Numbered from the stretch's first letter, positions 51,597 through 61,551 are shown. The stretch: DNA of 64,000 nt from Lysinibacillus xylanilyticus (GCF_001708185.1 NZ_MDDN01000008.1:1-64000), one strand, 5' to 3'. The notes: generated from the letters alone by a model not told the origin. A program made the numbers and translations.

Positions 51597-52166
51597 TTAT
51601 GTTTGAACTGGAGCAGCACTCCAATTAATCATATTTACACCTTTAATATTAATGTTTCCTAAACTCAAAATATGAGGAATATGTGCAAACATTCCGAAGT
51701 TTACACCCTTTTTATGTTCTTCTGTGAAGTAGGCTAATGTGTCTGATGGTAAAGCTGAACATTCTGGATATGAAATGATATCAATGATTTGAATTTCTTC
51801 ATCAGGTATATCCGAAGCAGGACCTATATAATTCTCTTTATTATAGAAATACACAGCATTTTTATTTTTCATTAATCTTTCCGTCGGTATTTCATAAAAC
51901 ATCAAATCTTTTTTAATACTTATTCCAAGAGAATGTAATGCTTCGTAAACATAGTAAGGATGAAGAGGTAGTAAAAAAATCACATCATTCCATAAACAAT
52001 TTAATTTGGGGATTCTTTTCAATAATAAGCTCGGCCTTTCTGGATGGTCAGAATACTTTTTTGAGTAAGTTTTATAAAGTTCCGGATGTATCAATTTTAT
52101 CTCGTTAAGGGAAATAAGAACCTCCCCCGTCATTTTTTTAGGTATCATATGATAAACGTAATCCAT
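51597..52166 (-). CDS. hypothetical protein, 189 aa
   Basis: The preferred start is the ATG at 52166 (MDYVYHMIPKKMTGEVLISL), with GGGAGG 12 bases upstream. An earlier in-frame ATG lies too close to that site. The conserved-looking core LNEIKLIHPELYKTYSKKYSDHPERP, then PKLNCLWNDVIFLLPLHPYYVYEAL, resembles an uncharacterised Bacillus family with the same opening and NCLWNDV block. No catalytic motif and no signal peptide. A structured repeat follows its stop. Confidence 0.65.
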   Translation of the reverse strand: MDYVYHMIPKKMTGEVLISLNEIKLIHPELYKTYSKKYSDHPERPSLLLKRIPKLNCLWNDVIFLLPLHPYYVYEALHSLGISIKKDLMFYEIPTERLMKNKNAVYFYNKENYIGPASDIPDEEIQIIDIISYPECSALPSDTLAYFTEEHKKGVNFGMFAHIPHILSLGNINIKGVNMINWSAAPVQT

Positions 52167-52210
52167 CAAAACGCACATCCTCCCAAACAATTAAATTTGG
52201 TACATCCCTT

Positions 52211-52291
52211 TTATGAAAGGAAATAAAGTTTGTTGTAAAATACAAATGCTCCAGCTATAACCACGAATCCAATTGTTATAACTATCCTCAT
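52211..52291 (-). CDS. possible membrane peptide, 26 aa
   Basis: ATG at 52291 with GGTGAC upstream; MRIVITIGFVVIAGAFVFYN is one hydrophobic helix with basic and polar ends. It is very short and may be chance, although its ribosome site spacing is acceptable. It lies upstream of and in the same direction as the 189-residue gene. Confidence 0.35.
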   Translation of the reverse strand: MRIVITIGFVVIAGAFVFYNKLYFLS

Positions 52292-52686
52292 AAGTCACCA
52301 ACTTTTTATTAGTTATATATCTATATTCAATTGAACAATGTAATTCCCTTTTAAAAATCCTTTCCTAGGCAGTGTTGGATAACACTTTATTAAAGTATAT
52401 GTCTCTATAACGAAATAGACGCTTTCCTTCTTAAAGAAAAGCGCCCGAATGCGGAATAGTGGAAAATGCGAAAGAGCTACAAAATGTCATTTCTAAATTT
52501 TCCCTAATATATCCCATCCTTGATTATAGGAACATCTTTTTTAGTCTAAAATTCCTTTAAGAAATAAAACATTTTTTCAATTCACTGTGTTTACAACACC
52601 CGATACTATTAAAAGCATCAGTAAATCGATAAAAAGGCAAGACAATTACCTGTTAAAGGATAGCTAAAATAGCTTTTGCCCGTTAT
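52292..52686. other. intergenic region downstream of serS
   Basis: No gene seen. AAAGAAAAGCGCCCGAATGC at 52433-52452 and a possible hairpin near 52627-52680 (AGGCAAGACAATTACCTG / GATAGCTAAAATAGC) may take part in serS termination; neither is convincing. Confidence 0.35.
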
Positions 52687-53985
<1,299 letters not shown>

Positions 53986-54068
53986 TTAATGACATTGCAT
54001 CCATTAAGTCTTGGTTTAATTGCGTTGCAAGCTAAACTCGAATAGCTCCGCTTTGAATCAAAATAAAC

Positions 54069-54301
54069 ACAAAAAAGCCCTCATCCCTAAAAAGGGACGA
54101 GAGCTACCCGCGTTGCCACCCTAATTGATTAGACATATACCTAATCCACTTATTTCATAACGGCATTTCAGCCGGCTACAGCCTACTTACATTACTTCGA
54201 CTGTGCAACTCCAGGACGGATTCACAAGTGCTTCTATCAGCTTCCACCAACCGCTGACTCTCTAAAAAAAACGTGCTTGCTACTACTTCCCATCATCGTG
54301 T
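54069..54301 (-). promoter_or_regulatory. T-box riboswitch of serS
   Basis: On the minus strand the T-box sequence AGGGTGGCAACGCGG is present at about 54103-54120. It is followed by a terminator (CTCGTCCC-TTTTTA-GGGATGAGG with six T). Upstream stem-loops include AATCCGTCCTGGAG, where TCC, a serine codon, is the likely specifier. Uncharged tRNA-Ser should favour antitermination and raise serS expression. Confidence 0.92.
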
Positions 54302-54378
54302 TCAGTTATTTAAATTTTAACCATACTGTACTATATGAAAACAGATTTCGCAAGCAATACCATAGGATACAAAATATT

Positions 54379-54530
54379 CTAGAATTCTTGAATCACAGTT
54401 AATTCCGGATGAAATGCACAACCCAATAAATGACCATTTCGCGCTAAGATAATTTCTCCCTCATATTCAGCGAATTTCAACATTTTTACCGACTGCTTTA
54501 ATATGAGGAGCCCGAAGTCTTCAATGGAAA
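54379..54530 (-). pseudogene. pdxT: internal fragment of pdxT (pyridoxal phosphate synthase glutaminase)
   Basis: On the minus strand, after a one-base shift, RAPHIKAVGKNVEI continues as AEYEGEIILARNGHLLGCAF, HPELT. This is the C-terminal block of PdxT including the catalytic His and Glu of its triad. The rest of the gene and pdxS are missing and the tail ends VIQEF-stop. In B. subtilis pdxST lies just upstream of serS, so this is the relic of that conserved order, cut by IS66 sequences at 54553. Confidence 0.75.
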
Positions 54531-54552
54531 GGTCTGAATAAAACGGTTGAAT

Positions 54553-54654
54553 GAAGTTCGAAACTTAACACAACAGGAACTTCGCTGGTTATTGGAAGGT
54601 TTATCTCTCCAGCAACCAAAAGCGATTGCGAAATCCGCAAAAAGTGTCTTTTAA
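54553..54654 (+). pseudogene. IS66 accessory protein TnpB, C-terminal fragment
   Basis: The frame reads EVRNLTQQELRWLLEGLSLQ, QPKAIAKSAKSVF-stop, the C-terminal end typical of the IS66-family second protein (TnpB). Everything before is lost. It marks the left remnant of an IS66 element whose TnpC end is at 56552. Confidence 0.75.
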
Positions 54655-54733
54655 ATCCATTCATTAAGATGGTATAATCATCCACAACTTATTTTGATTC
54701 ACCTATATAAAACTTCCTTAAATCAGTTGTATA

Positions 54734-55030
54734 TTGTATGTATACACATGTTTTATCTGCTATTTCTTCCAAAAATTCTTCAGAGACGATGGAACTTATT
54801 TGATTTGTTATAGAGGATGGAATGTCGATTTTCACTACGATGATAAAGAAATATTTTACGCTTCTATATCTGAAGAAGGACCCTATTTAATAAGATTCGG
54901 AAGCTCTCCATTTCCTACTTTCGGTAAAGATATAGAAATAGTAAAAGAATACTTACAGGAAAAACACGGAATAAGAGGTTTTCGATATTATGACCCAGAC
55001 AGTGATGAAGTTAGTTATGTAAATTTTTAA
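54734..55030 (+). CDS. hypothetical protein, 98 aa, possibly truncated
   Basis: The open frame starts MYVYTCFICYFFQKFFRDDG. From residue 18 onward it looks like a soluble domain (YLICYRGWNVDFHYDDKEIF, IRGFRYYDPDSDEVSYVNF). No good ribosome site precedes the ATG, and the hydrophobic start may be chance, so the true N-terminus may be missing. A hairpin terminator follows at 55047. It lies inside the disrupted IS66. Function unknown. Confidence 0.45.
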   Translation: MYVYTCFICYFFQKFFRDDGTYLICYRGWNVDFHYDDKEIFYASISEEGPYLIRFGSSPFPTFGKDIEIVKEYLQEKHGIRGFRYYDPDSDEVSYVNF

Positions 55031-55046
55031 TCTTAAATTAGAAAAT

Positions 55047-55275
55047 GACCAAGACGGTAATTAAGCTATCTTGGTCTTTAAAGTTAGGCTGGAATTGATT
55101 CAGCATACGATAAAATGCTAAGGTGTTTCATTTCAGCAATTGCATTATTAGAAGCTGCCTACTTTTTATGCAATTACCGGATGGAGTTTTTTAACTCAAG
55201 AGGAATTTTATGATAAAAGAAACAGCTATTAAGTATATAACGAAGCAAGACCACTCAGTTGAGTGGCTTTTTATT
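55047..55275 (+). terminator. two terminators in a gene-free stretch
   Basis: GACCAAGA (55047-55054) pairs with TCTTGGTC (55069-55076), followed by TTTA. CCACTCA (55251-55257) pairs with TGAGTGG (55260-55266), followed by CTTTTTATT. Between them there is only a short decayed coding-like tail. Confidence 0.6.
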
Positions 55276-55385
55276 ATCAAAAATAAACGATTCTTATTAT
55301 GGTAAATAAGTCTCTTATTGGTTATAGTTTCTTTTGTAGGTTATTTAAAGAAATTACCTTTGAAAACTTTGAAGGAGAAGTAAAT

Positions 55386-56543
55386 ATGAAAAAAACGATT
55401 AAAAAAACATGGATGATTGCTTCAGCACTTACAATAGGATTGGCTGTTTTGACGCCACTTCAAGCAGGAGCAGCATCAGTAGAAACTACAGATAGTAATA
55501 TTACTGTTCAACTTGAACAAAAAATTACAGGCACTATTAAAGACATCTACTCCGATAGAATAAACCTTAAAGGGAAAGATGATAAAAATTATTTTATCAG
55601 TTTCCATAAATTTTCAGATGAGCAGATAGAAAAAATGAAATTAGTAGAAGGACAAGAAATCTCTGTAGAAGGTAACGTTATAGAGAGTTATTCAGACTTC
55701 TTCACATTTGAAGTATTTAAAAGAGACATGCCTAAAGAGATGACAAAAGAAGATCTAACAAAAATAGAAAAATTGTTCAATGAAATGAAGCAGTTGCAAA
55801 ATGAATTTACAAAAAAGACAGAATTTACCGATAAAGAATTAGAAAAGAGACATGAGGAACTGGAGAAAATTTACGAAGAAATACATAAAATTACAGATCC
55901 GTATACATTAGCTGATTGGCAGCCTCAATCATTTGAAGAATATATGGAAGGTTACGGATTTAATGAGAGAAATATAGTTATTAAAGAAAACGATAACATA
56001 AAACTTAAAGCTATTTATGAAGAATGGGTAAAGCTTCAAAAAAGTGGTGATAAAGAAAAGGCTAAAGAAAAATATGAAGAGTTTGATAAAATCCTCGAAC
56101 CATATTTAGATGAGCTATATGCACCGGAAACATTCGAAGAGTATATGGAAGGAATGGAATTAAATATCCCAGCTGAAACTTTAGCCAAACTAAAAACTAT
56201 TTATGAGGAATCTCAAAAAGCAGCAAAAGATGAAAATGAAGAGTTGTACGGGAAGCTATGGGTAGAATTCTATGAAATACTAAACCAGTCCATAAAGCCT
56301 CAAACATTTGATCAATACATGGCTGACTTTGATTTCAAAGTTAGTGAAGCAGATAGCAAGCAATTAAAACAGCTTTATGAAGAAATCATAGCCCTTGATG
56401 AAAAAGAAGAACAAGAAAAAATCAAAGAAAAATGGGAAGCATTTTACAATATTTTAGACCCATATTTTACAGCAAATGAAGAAATTCTTTTCTCAGCTTC
56501 TAAAGTAACGATAAACGGCGAAGATTATCTTCTAAAGCAATAA
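55386..56543 (+). CDS. secreted protein with FEEYM-type repeats, 385 aa
   Basis: ATG at 55386 with GAAGGAGAAG upstream. The signal peptide MKKTIKKTWMIASALTIGLA, VLTPLQAGAA probably cleaves after AGA. Residues 35-105 form a small beta domain (ITGTIKDIYSDRINLKGKDD, VEGQEISVEGNVIESY) like an OB or nucleic-acid/ligand fold. Three helical repeats follow at about 175, 245 and 305. Each starts SFEEYMEG, TFEEYMEG or TFDQYMAD and ends with LEPY, LNQS or LDPY-like motifs. It is very acidic and Lys/Glu-rich. I know no family. It sits between the IS66 fragments. Confidence 0.75.
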   Translation: MKKTIKKTWMIASALTIGLAVLTPLQAGAASVETTDSNITVQLEQKITGTIKDIYSDRINLKGKDDKNYFISFHKFSDEQIEKMKLVEGQEISVEGNVIESYSDFFTFEVFKRDMPKEMTKEDLTKIEKLFNEMKQLQNEFTKKTEFTDKELEKRHEELEKIYEEIHKITDPYTLADWQPQSFEEYMEGYGFNERNIVIKENDNIKLKAIYEEWVKLQKSGDKEKAKEKYEEFDKILEPYLDELYAPETFEEYMEGMELNIPAETLAKLKTIYEESQKAAKDENEELYGKLWVEFYEILNQSIKPQTFDQYMADFDFKVSEADSKQLKQLYEEIIALDEKEEQEKIKEKWEAFYNILDPYFTANEEILFSASKVTINGEDYLLKQ

Positions 56544-56551
56544 TAAATATA

Positions 56552-56983
56552 GATTTCGGGGTTATCAAGCGCCGAAAAGCTAGGCAAAAACATTCAAAGC
56601 CGATTGTAGAGAAATTCTCAAAATGGGTGGATGAATCACCTTTCTTCGGAAAAAATGCCTTAGCCAAAGCTGCAGAATACACATTAAATCGTATTCACGG
56701 ATTAAAAGCTTTTCTGTTCGACGGTAGGATTGAAATCGATAATAATCCGGCTGAAAATGCGATTCATCCAAATGTGATAGGTCGTAAGAACTGGCTTTTC
56801 TCTGTTAGTGAAGCAGGCGCTAAAGCGAATGCCATCTGTTTAAGTTTAGCTGAAACGGCAAAAGCAAACGGCATCGATTTCTATCAATACCTAGTGACGT
56901 TAATGACAGAATTGCCAAATTTACCGATTCACCAGCAGCCAGAGATTTTAAAGAATTACATGCCTTGGTCGAAAAATATCTAA
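56552..56983 (+). pseudogene. IS66 transposase TnpC, C-terminal fragment
   Basis: From GAT at 56552 the frame reads DFGVIKRRKARQKHSKPIVE and continues AAEYTLNRIHGLKAFLFDGR, IEIDNNPAENAIHPNVIGRK, NWLFSVSEAGAKANAICLS, then the final PEILKNYMPWSKNI. This is the last third of IS66 TnpC, including the DNNPAEN segment near the active-site glutamate. The N-terminal two thirds are absent. A possible IS end (CGGGCTTAC) lies near 57083. Confidence 0.8.
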
Positions 56984-57111
56984 GTGACATGTGCAAAATA
57001 GCTGTTTATCTGAAATTTTTTCAGATAAATGGCTATTCGTTGTGCGTACCGAAAAGGTGCGCTTTTTTATATTTCGGGCTTACTTTCTATATACCTTTTT
57101 CCTTCCGAATA

Positions 57112-57232
57112 TTGAATTAAACTGCTCCGTTAGCCGTCCATGAAATGCAAAAATCAGCACTTCACCACAGAAAATGAAAGATGATTCCGTTCTTTCATGT
57201 GAGTTCAATAAAGAAAAAAGAGCTGCCTATCC
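57112..57232 (-). repeat. structured junction module, copy N, interrupted by an IS3 element
   Basis: The plus strand reads CTGCTCCGTTAGCCGTCCAT, GAAATGC/GCACTTC stem, TGAAAGA/TCTTTCA stem, then GAGTTCAATAAAG and GAGCTGCCTAT. The IS3 remnant begins right after CTAT, so the terminator hairpin of the repeat is broken. Confidence 0.65.
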
Positions 57233-57238
57233 AAAAAC

Positions 57239-57794
57239 TGTACCCTCTAAGATAGACACTTTGAAAAAAGATGTCGGAGCGGAATAAATGACGAAATAAT
57301 TATTTACTAAAAAAGAGCAAAAACAACTAAACGGTAATCCTAATGTGCAGGCTGCTAGTGATCAAGCGATACTTATACTGAGGAATTTAAACGCTATTTT
57401 ATTGCAGAAAATGAAAAAGGAAAACTCCCAAGAACGAAATGACGTTAGAAAACCAATATGGGATTACATATAACTTACAACGTATTCGCCGCATTATGTA
57501 GAAATCCGAGATTGTATGCCCAATTCGAAAAGCGCATACGGCACGTATAATGGCCAAAGCGATACTGTTGGGATAACGCCCCCCAAGAATCCCTCTTCGG
57601 TCATTTTAAAGATGAAACCAATATGAAAGCGTGCGAAACAGTAGAAGAAGTAAAACGAGAAGTGAAAATTTATAGATGTATTACAACCATTATCGAGGAC
57701 AATGGAACTTGAAAAAGCTGCCGCCTGCAAAATACAGACAGCAGCTTCAAAAGGTTGCCTAGCTTTTTTCAAAATGTCCTTTACAAAGGGTACA
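57239..57794. mobile_element. IS3-family element, internally deleted (556 bp)
   Basis: Terminal inverted repeats TGTACCCTCTAAGATAGACA (from 57239) and its partner ending GGACATTTTGAAAAAAG on the reverse of 57760-57794. Inside are pieces of OrfA (FTKKEQKQLNGNPNVQAAS) and the end of OrfB (DNAPQESLFGHFKDETNM), all frameshifted. About 0.8-0.9 kb of a normal element is missing. Inactive. No target duplication seen. Confidence 0.75.
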
Positions 57795-57821
57795 CTTTAA
57801 TGAGCTATGTAGCCCTTTTTA

Positions 57822-59330
57822 CTATTGTTTTGAGTAATATTCCAAAATTCCTTTGTAGATAGATTCAGCAAATAGCTCAATATATTGATCATCTGTCAGT
57901 TTAGCTCGATCTTCATTATTTGATAGGAAGCCTAGCTCAACTAGAACGGCTGGAATATTCGTATTTGCAATTACAATGAAATTTCCTTTTTTGACCTTTC
58001 GATTATTCATATTTACGTTTTTAACAATTTGATTGTTTACAAACGTCGCAAGATCAATGTCTTCCTGATGCATATCACCTGGTGTTTCAGCGTAAAATGT
58101 TTCGGTACCTTGCGCAGAAGTATTAGCTGCATAATTAACATGGATACTTACGAAAATCTCACCATAATTAGCATGAGTAAAGTCAACTCGACCTTCTCGT
58201 GTAGGATACGTATCCCCAGTACGAGTCATTAAAACCTTCGCACCTGCCGCCTCAAGCTTTTGCGTAACAAGAGTGCTGACCTTTAAAGCAATGTTTTTTT
58301 CTGCGATAGTACCGACTACAGTTCCAGGATCCTTGCCACCATGACCTGGATCAATAATGATTATACGATCTTTTAACGGATTACCACTTTGATTTAATAT
58401 CTTTAAATAAGATTTATGGACATACCCTTTTTGATCGTTATAAGTAACTTGTGCCCAATAACCGTTAATACTATTTACTTGAACATATTCGCCTTTTTTC
58501 AACTTACATAGTACTGTAGAAGTAGAGTTAGCTTCTTTGCGGACATTTAAATGATCAACTGTCACTCGACCTAGTAGATCACCTGAAACTGTCGGAGGAG
58601 TTTGAGTTGGATTCGGAGTAGAAGGTTTCTCTACTTTTACATCCTCAGTACTATCTGCCACGATATAGCCAGGTACACCATTTACTACAGTTAAATAGTA
58701 ACCATTTACTATCTTATAAACAGGTAATTTCACTTTACTATTGACAGTCGAAATAACCTTTGAAGAAGATGTAGGTTTTACATAACTATTTATACTTTGT
58801 GTTGTAGTAACTTGCTTTTGAATATTCCCTAATGCATGACCATCTGCATCTAAAAACTGTGCATACGTTTTATAAACATAGGCAAAGGTATCATTATAGG
58901 AAACCTTTAACCAATCTCCTTCAACTTCATAGACTGATAGTTTACCACCTTTATTGATAGTACCTACAATGTTAGCTTTAGATGACGAATCTTTGGATTT
59001 ACGAATATTTAATCCATCAGTTGTTGAGGAAACTAATCCAATGACCTGTGATGTATCAAGTACAGCTACATCTTTAACAGGTAGCTCCTTTTCACTTTTA
59101 AAGAAGCTAAGCTGTTGCTGTTCTACATAGCCCGAAAGCTCACGGCCAACTGCAACATCTACGAAGCTTGATTTGTTGACAACTAAATTATTGATTTCTT
59201 CATAAGCTTCATGCCTTGGAGAAATATCTTCAAAACCACCACTTGCACTTGCACTTGCACTATGTATGGTAAATATAGAAGCTGAAATGAATAAGATGCA
59301 TAACATAAGACTGACTTTCTTGAAATACAA
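57822..59330 (-). CDS. N-acetylmuramoyl-L-alanine amidase with SH3 domains
   Basis: 502 residues with signal peptide (LMLCILFISASIFTIHSASA). After an N-terminal region with FEDISPRHEAYEEINNLVV, similar to a partial SLH motif, come bacterial SH3 domains (VSSTTDGLNIRKSKDSSSKA at about 100 and VTVDHLNVRKEANSTSTVL at about 260). A catalytic Amidase_3 domain follows (IIIDPGHGGKDPG, VSIHVNYAANTSAQGTETF, AVLVELGFLSNNEDRAKL) with the zinc histidines and glutamates. It cuts the bond between muramic acid and the stem peptide, during growth, separation or sporulation. Monocistronic. Confidence 0.92.
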   Translation of the reverse strand: MYFKKVSLMLCILFISASIFTIHSASASASGGFEDISPRHEAYEEINNLVVNKSSFVDVAVGRELSGYVEQQQLSFFKSEKELPVKDVAVLDTSQVIGLVSSTTDGLNIRKSKDSSSKANIVGTINKGGKLSVYEVEGDWLKVSYNDTFAYVYKTYAQFLDADGHALGNIQKQVTTTQSINSYVKPTSSSKVISTVNSKVKLPVYKIVNGYYLTVVNGVPGYIVADSTEDVKVEKPSTPNPTQTPPTVSGDLLGRVTVDHLNVRKEANSTSTVLCKLKKGEYVQVNSINGYWAQVTYNDQKGYVHKSYLKILNQSGNPLKDRIIIIDPGHGGKDPGTVVGTIAEKNIALKVSTLVTQKLEAAGAKVLMTRTGDTYPTREGRVDFTHANYGEIFVSIHVNYAANTSAQGTETFYAETPGDMHQEDIDLATFVNNQIVKNVNMNNRKVKKGNFIVIANTNIPAVLVELGFLSNNEDRAKLTDDQYIELFAESIYKGILEYYSKQ

Positions 59331-59975
59331 TGCTCTATTTCCTCCCTTTTTATTATCGAGTAAATTTTAACAAAATTTAACACTTAAAGCTACCATAATA
59401 ATGTAATTACTATTATTTTTGGGATTTATAGGCTCATCACCAAAAGTTCTGGATGACATTTTTTAAATAATCTAAATTGATGCAAGAATTATTATTACCA
59501 TAAATTTCTTTAATCAAAAGCAACACAAAAAAGCATTAATCCAGATCGGCGCTTTCCTATATTTCAAATAAACCCCACTTATTTATGATACGGTCCACCG
59601 TAACATATCTAAATGAGGTTTTCGGTTCAAATATATTCATACATTATTCTGGCCCTACGCATGTCAGCTATTCGCTATTAGTCGCTGCTTTACTATCATC
59701 TAAAAAGAGAGATAGAACAGAACAGCATTTACGTTAGGTAAAAAATATAGAATTTTCATTCTATAAAAAAGGCGAATAAATATTTGTTACCCATTCTTTC
59801 AATGGTTAACTTTACTGCCGAGTCTAAAAAACTAGAAATATGATATGGCCCAGATATTATCCTTCTGATTAAATAAAAAACTGATTCTTACCTTTCTATA
59901 AGCTATGGGATCAATTCTCTTTTAGATTACGTAGATAATTATATGTTAATCCTTTTTAACTTTTCCAATGAATTG
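59331..59975. other. intergenic region, no supported gene
   Basis: An open frame of 50 codons at 59585-59737 (MIRSTVTYLNEVFGSN...) lacks a ribosome site and is not supported. No repeat of the junction type and no terminator were recognised. Confidence 0.4.
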
Positions 59976-60557
59976 TTACTTTTCCTCTTGATCACCATTC
60001 TCACCCTTATTTATTGCACGACCGCCTCCACCAACCGCATGCTGCTGCTTCGTATTAGAACTTCCTATGGCTGAATTAGTTCCTCCCGTACTATCTAAAC
60101 CGCTTCCGCTTGCTACCTGAGTAGCTGACGACTGTCTTTGACCCCTATTTACCTGATTATTGATGATGATAACAATTTCCTCGTCACCATCACAGTCTTC
60201 ATGCTGTTCGTGAGGTTGAGTCTGCTCTCCCTTCATACCGCTGTTTCTAGCTACCCCTTGTGCTCCCACACTTTGCTGTTGATCGGTATTCGAGGAATCT
60301 ATTGCAGCATTACTACCAGCTGCACTATTTCTTCCTGCCCCACTTGCAATTTGCGTGGTATTGGGTGCACTAGTGAACTGATTATTTATAACAATTACAA
60401 GCTTTAACTTATCCGATACAGGAGAATCAGTCCTAATTTCTTCTCCATCTTTTTTTACAATAATCCTTACTTTTTCATTTTTACTTTCCACACTGCTTTG
60501 TAATTCCTTGGAATTAGACCCATCATTACTATCTTTATGACCTCGTTGATTTGACAT
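59976..60557 (-). CDS. acidic protein with an internal duplication, 193 aa
   Basis: The ATG at 60557 follows AAGAAGGTGG (MSNQRGHKDSNDGSNS). Two repeats of about 60 residues each contain a hydrophobic strand with INNQ (KLVIVINNQFT and EIVIIINNQVN) and then QIASGAG/QVASGSG..., SNAAIDSSNTDQQQSVG / TNSAIGSSNTKQQHAVG. Between them is an acidic His-rich linker (EQHEDCDGDEE). Ser/Gly/Asn-rich with no signal peptide. The composition resembles spore-coat or exosporium proteins, but this is only a resemblance. No family known. Confidence 0.7.
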   Translation of the reverse strand: MSNQRGHKDSNDGSNSKELQSSVESKNEKVRIIVKKDGEEIRTDSPVSDKLKLVIVINNQFTSAPNTTQIASGAGRNSAAGSNAAIDSSNTDQQQSVGAQGVARNSGMKGEQTQPHEQHEDCDGDEEIVIIINNQVNRGQRQSSATQVASGSGLDSTGGTNSAIGSSNTKQQHAVGGGGRAINKGENGDQEEK

Positions 60558-60730
60558 TATACCACCTTCTTTTCGATTTAGAATAATATATCTTATTCGA
60601 AGAAGAAATTTAGATTTAGTCAAATACATTAATTTTACTAAAGTTTTATTTGGATAATATCTTTGTGTATAGCATTCTACAAAAATCTCCCCATGGCGAG
60701 GTGTATGTCTAGATGTTGATATTGAGTATA

Positions 60731-60970
60731 TCTAAAAATCCAGCAGCTAAAATAAAGGAACCGAAAGCCGAAATTGAACATTTAAGAGAGGCATGTCATA
60801 CTCCCCTAGAAAAAGCGATATTTGAGTTTATGTTTTCAATAGGATGTAGAATTGGAGGTTAGAACGCTCAGCAATCGTTAGAGGTAAAAGAGATAAAGAA
60901 AAGAGAGATTTATTATAATGTCCGCTGTGATATTTGGTTTAAACGATTTCATCCTGTGTCAAAACAATGA
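60731..60970 (+). pseudogene. tyrosine recombinase (phage-type integrase) remnant
   Basis: The frame reads KNPAAKIKEPKAEIEHLREA, CHTPLEKAIFEFMFSIGCRI, GG-stop-NAQQSLEVKEIKKREIY, YNVRCDIWFKRF. The FMFSIGCRIG segment is the first catalytic arginine region of tyrosine recombinases, and KREIYYNVRCDIWFK matches the loop that follows box I. An in-frame TAG and missing ends show it is dead. It lies within the array of junction repeats. Confidence 0.7.
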
Positions 60971-61007
60971 TTCTTGAGGGGTTCTCTATCTTTCAGTGAA
61001 ACAAGAT

Positions 61008-61244
61008 TTAACCACTGACTATACCAAATATAACTTTAAATTCGTTACGGTTTTTCTTTTGTCTTTTAAAACCTTCTTTTAAATCTGCTATTAAAACGGT
61101 TTTACCAATCCAAATTCTTAAATACAAGGAGTAGAACTTTATTGGTCCTTTTATTCCCTTCTCCTCATATTCTGTGCCATCCTCTAACTCTGTTTCAGTC
61201 CTAATTATCCATGTGTTTCCTATTCCGAATTCAATGAATTTCAA
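61008..61244 (-). CDS. DUF3977-like protein, 78 aa
   Basis: The TTG at 61244 is chosen because GGGGTGAG lies upstream. The sequence KFIEFGIGNTWIIRTETELE, DGTEYEEKGIKGPIKFYSLY, LRIWIGKTVLIADLKEGFKR matches the compact DUF3977 family of Bacillales. Soluble and basic at the C-terminus; function unknown. It lies directly after the junction repeat 61282-61375 that ends the neighbouring gene's unit. Confidence 0.75.
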   Translation of the reverse strand: MKFIEFGIGNTWIIRTETELEDGTEYEEKGIKGPIKFYSLYLRIWIGKTVLIADLKEGFKRQKKNRNEFKVIFGIVSG

Positions 61245-61281
61245 AATCAACTCACCCCAATAACCGCACAATAATAACTGG

Positions 61282-61375
61282 TCTTCAACTATCCTGTGAC
61301 GTTCGTTGAAGAAGAAAAAGATGGGACCTGTTAAATCCCATCTTGAAGTAAAACCGCCGTTAGTTTACGCTTTAC
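61282..61375 (-). repeat. cassette-junction-like repeat, complete copy 4
   Basis: On the minus strand: first core AAACTAACGGCGGTTTTACT, a different hairpin (GATGGGA...TCCCATC with TTTTTC), second core TTCAACGAACGTCACAGG, ATAGTTGAAG. The hairpin is unrelated in sequence to copies 2 and 3 but sits at the same position. Confidence 0.7.
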
Positions 61376-61380
61376 GCATC

Positions 61381-61551
61381 CTAATTTTTTAATTGTTTAG
61401 TATTTATAAAAAATGCTGTTCCCATTATAAATATGCCTAAACAAACGAACATTGCAATCCCTGAATATTCATCATCAAATATTGTTGTGTTAACCAAAAT
61501 AACAAACAGCATTAGTACAAGTGATACATATAAGCCTTTATTGTATTTCAT
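61381..61551 (-). CDS. small membrane protein, 56 aa
   Basis: The ATG at 61551 follows GGTGGAGG. Two helices (LYVSLVLMLFVILVNTTIF and GIAMFVCLGIFIMGTAFFI) and a basic end (NTKQLKN). No family recognised. The stop lies six bases from the junction repeat 61282-61375. Confidence 0.65.
   Translation of the reverse strand: MKYNKGLYVSLVLMLFVILVNTTIFDDEYSGIAMFVCLGIFIMGTAFFINTKQLKN

Noticed and set aside
59585-59737. 50-codon frame starting MIRSTVTYLNEV
   Set aside because: No ribosome site, no recognisable family, and surrounding AT-rich sequence; chance frame more likely.
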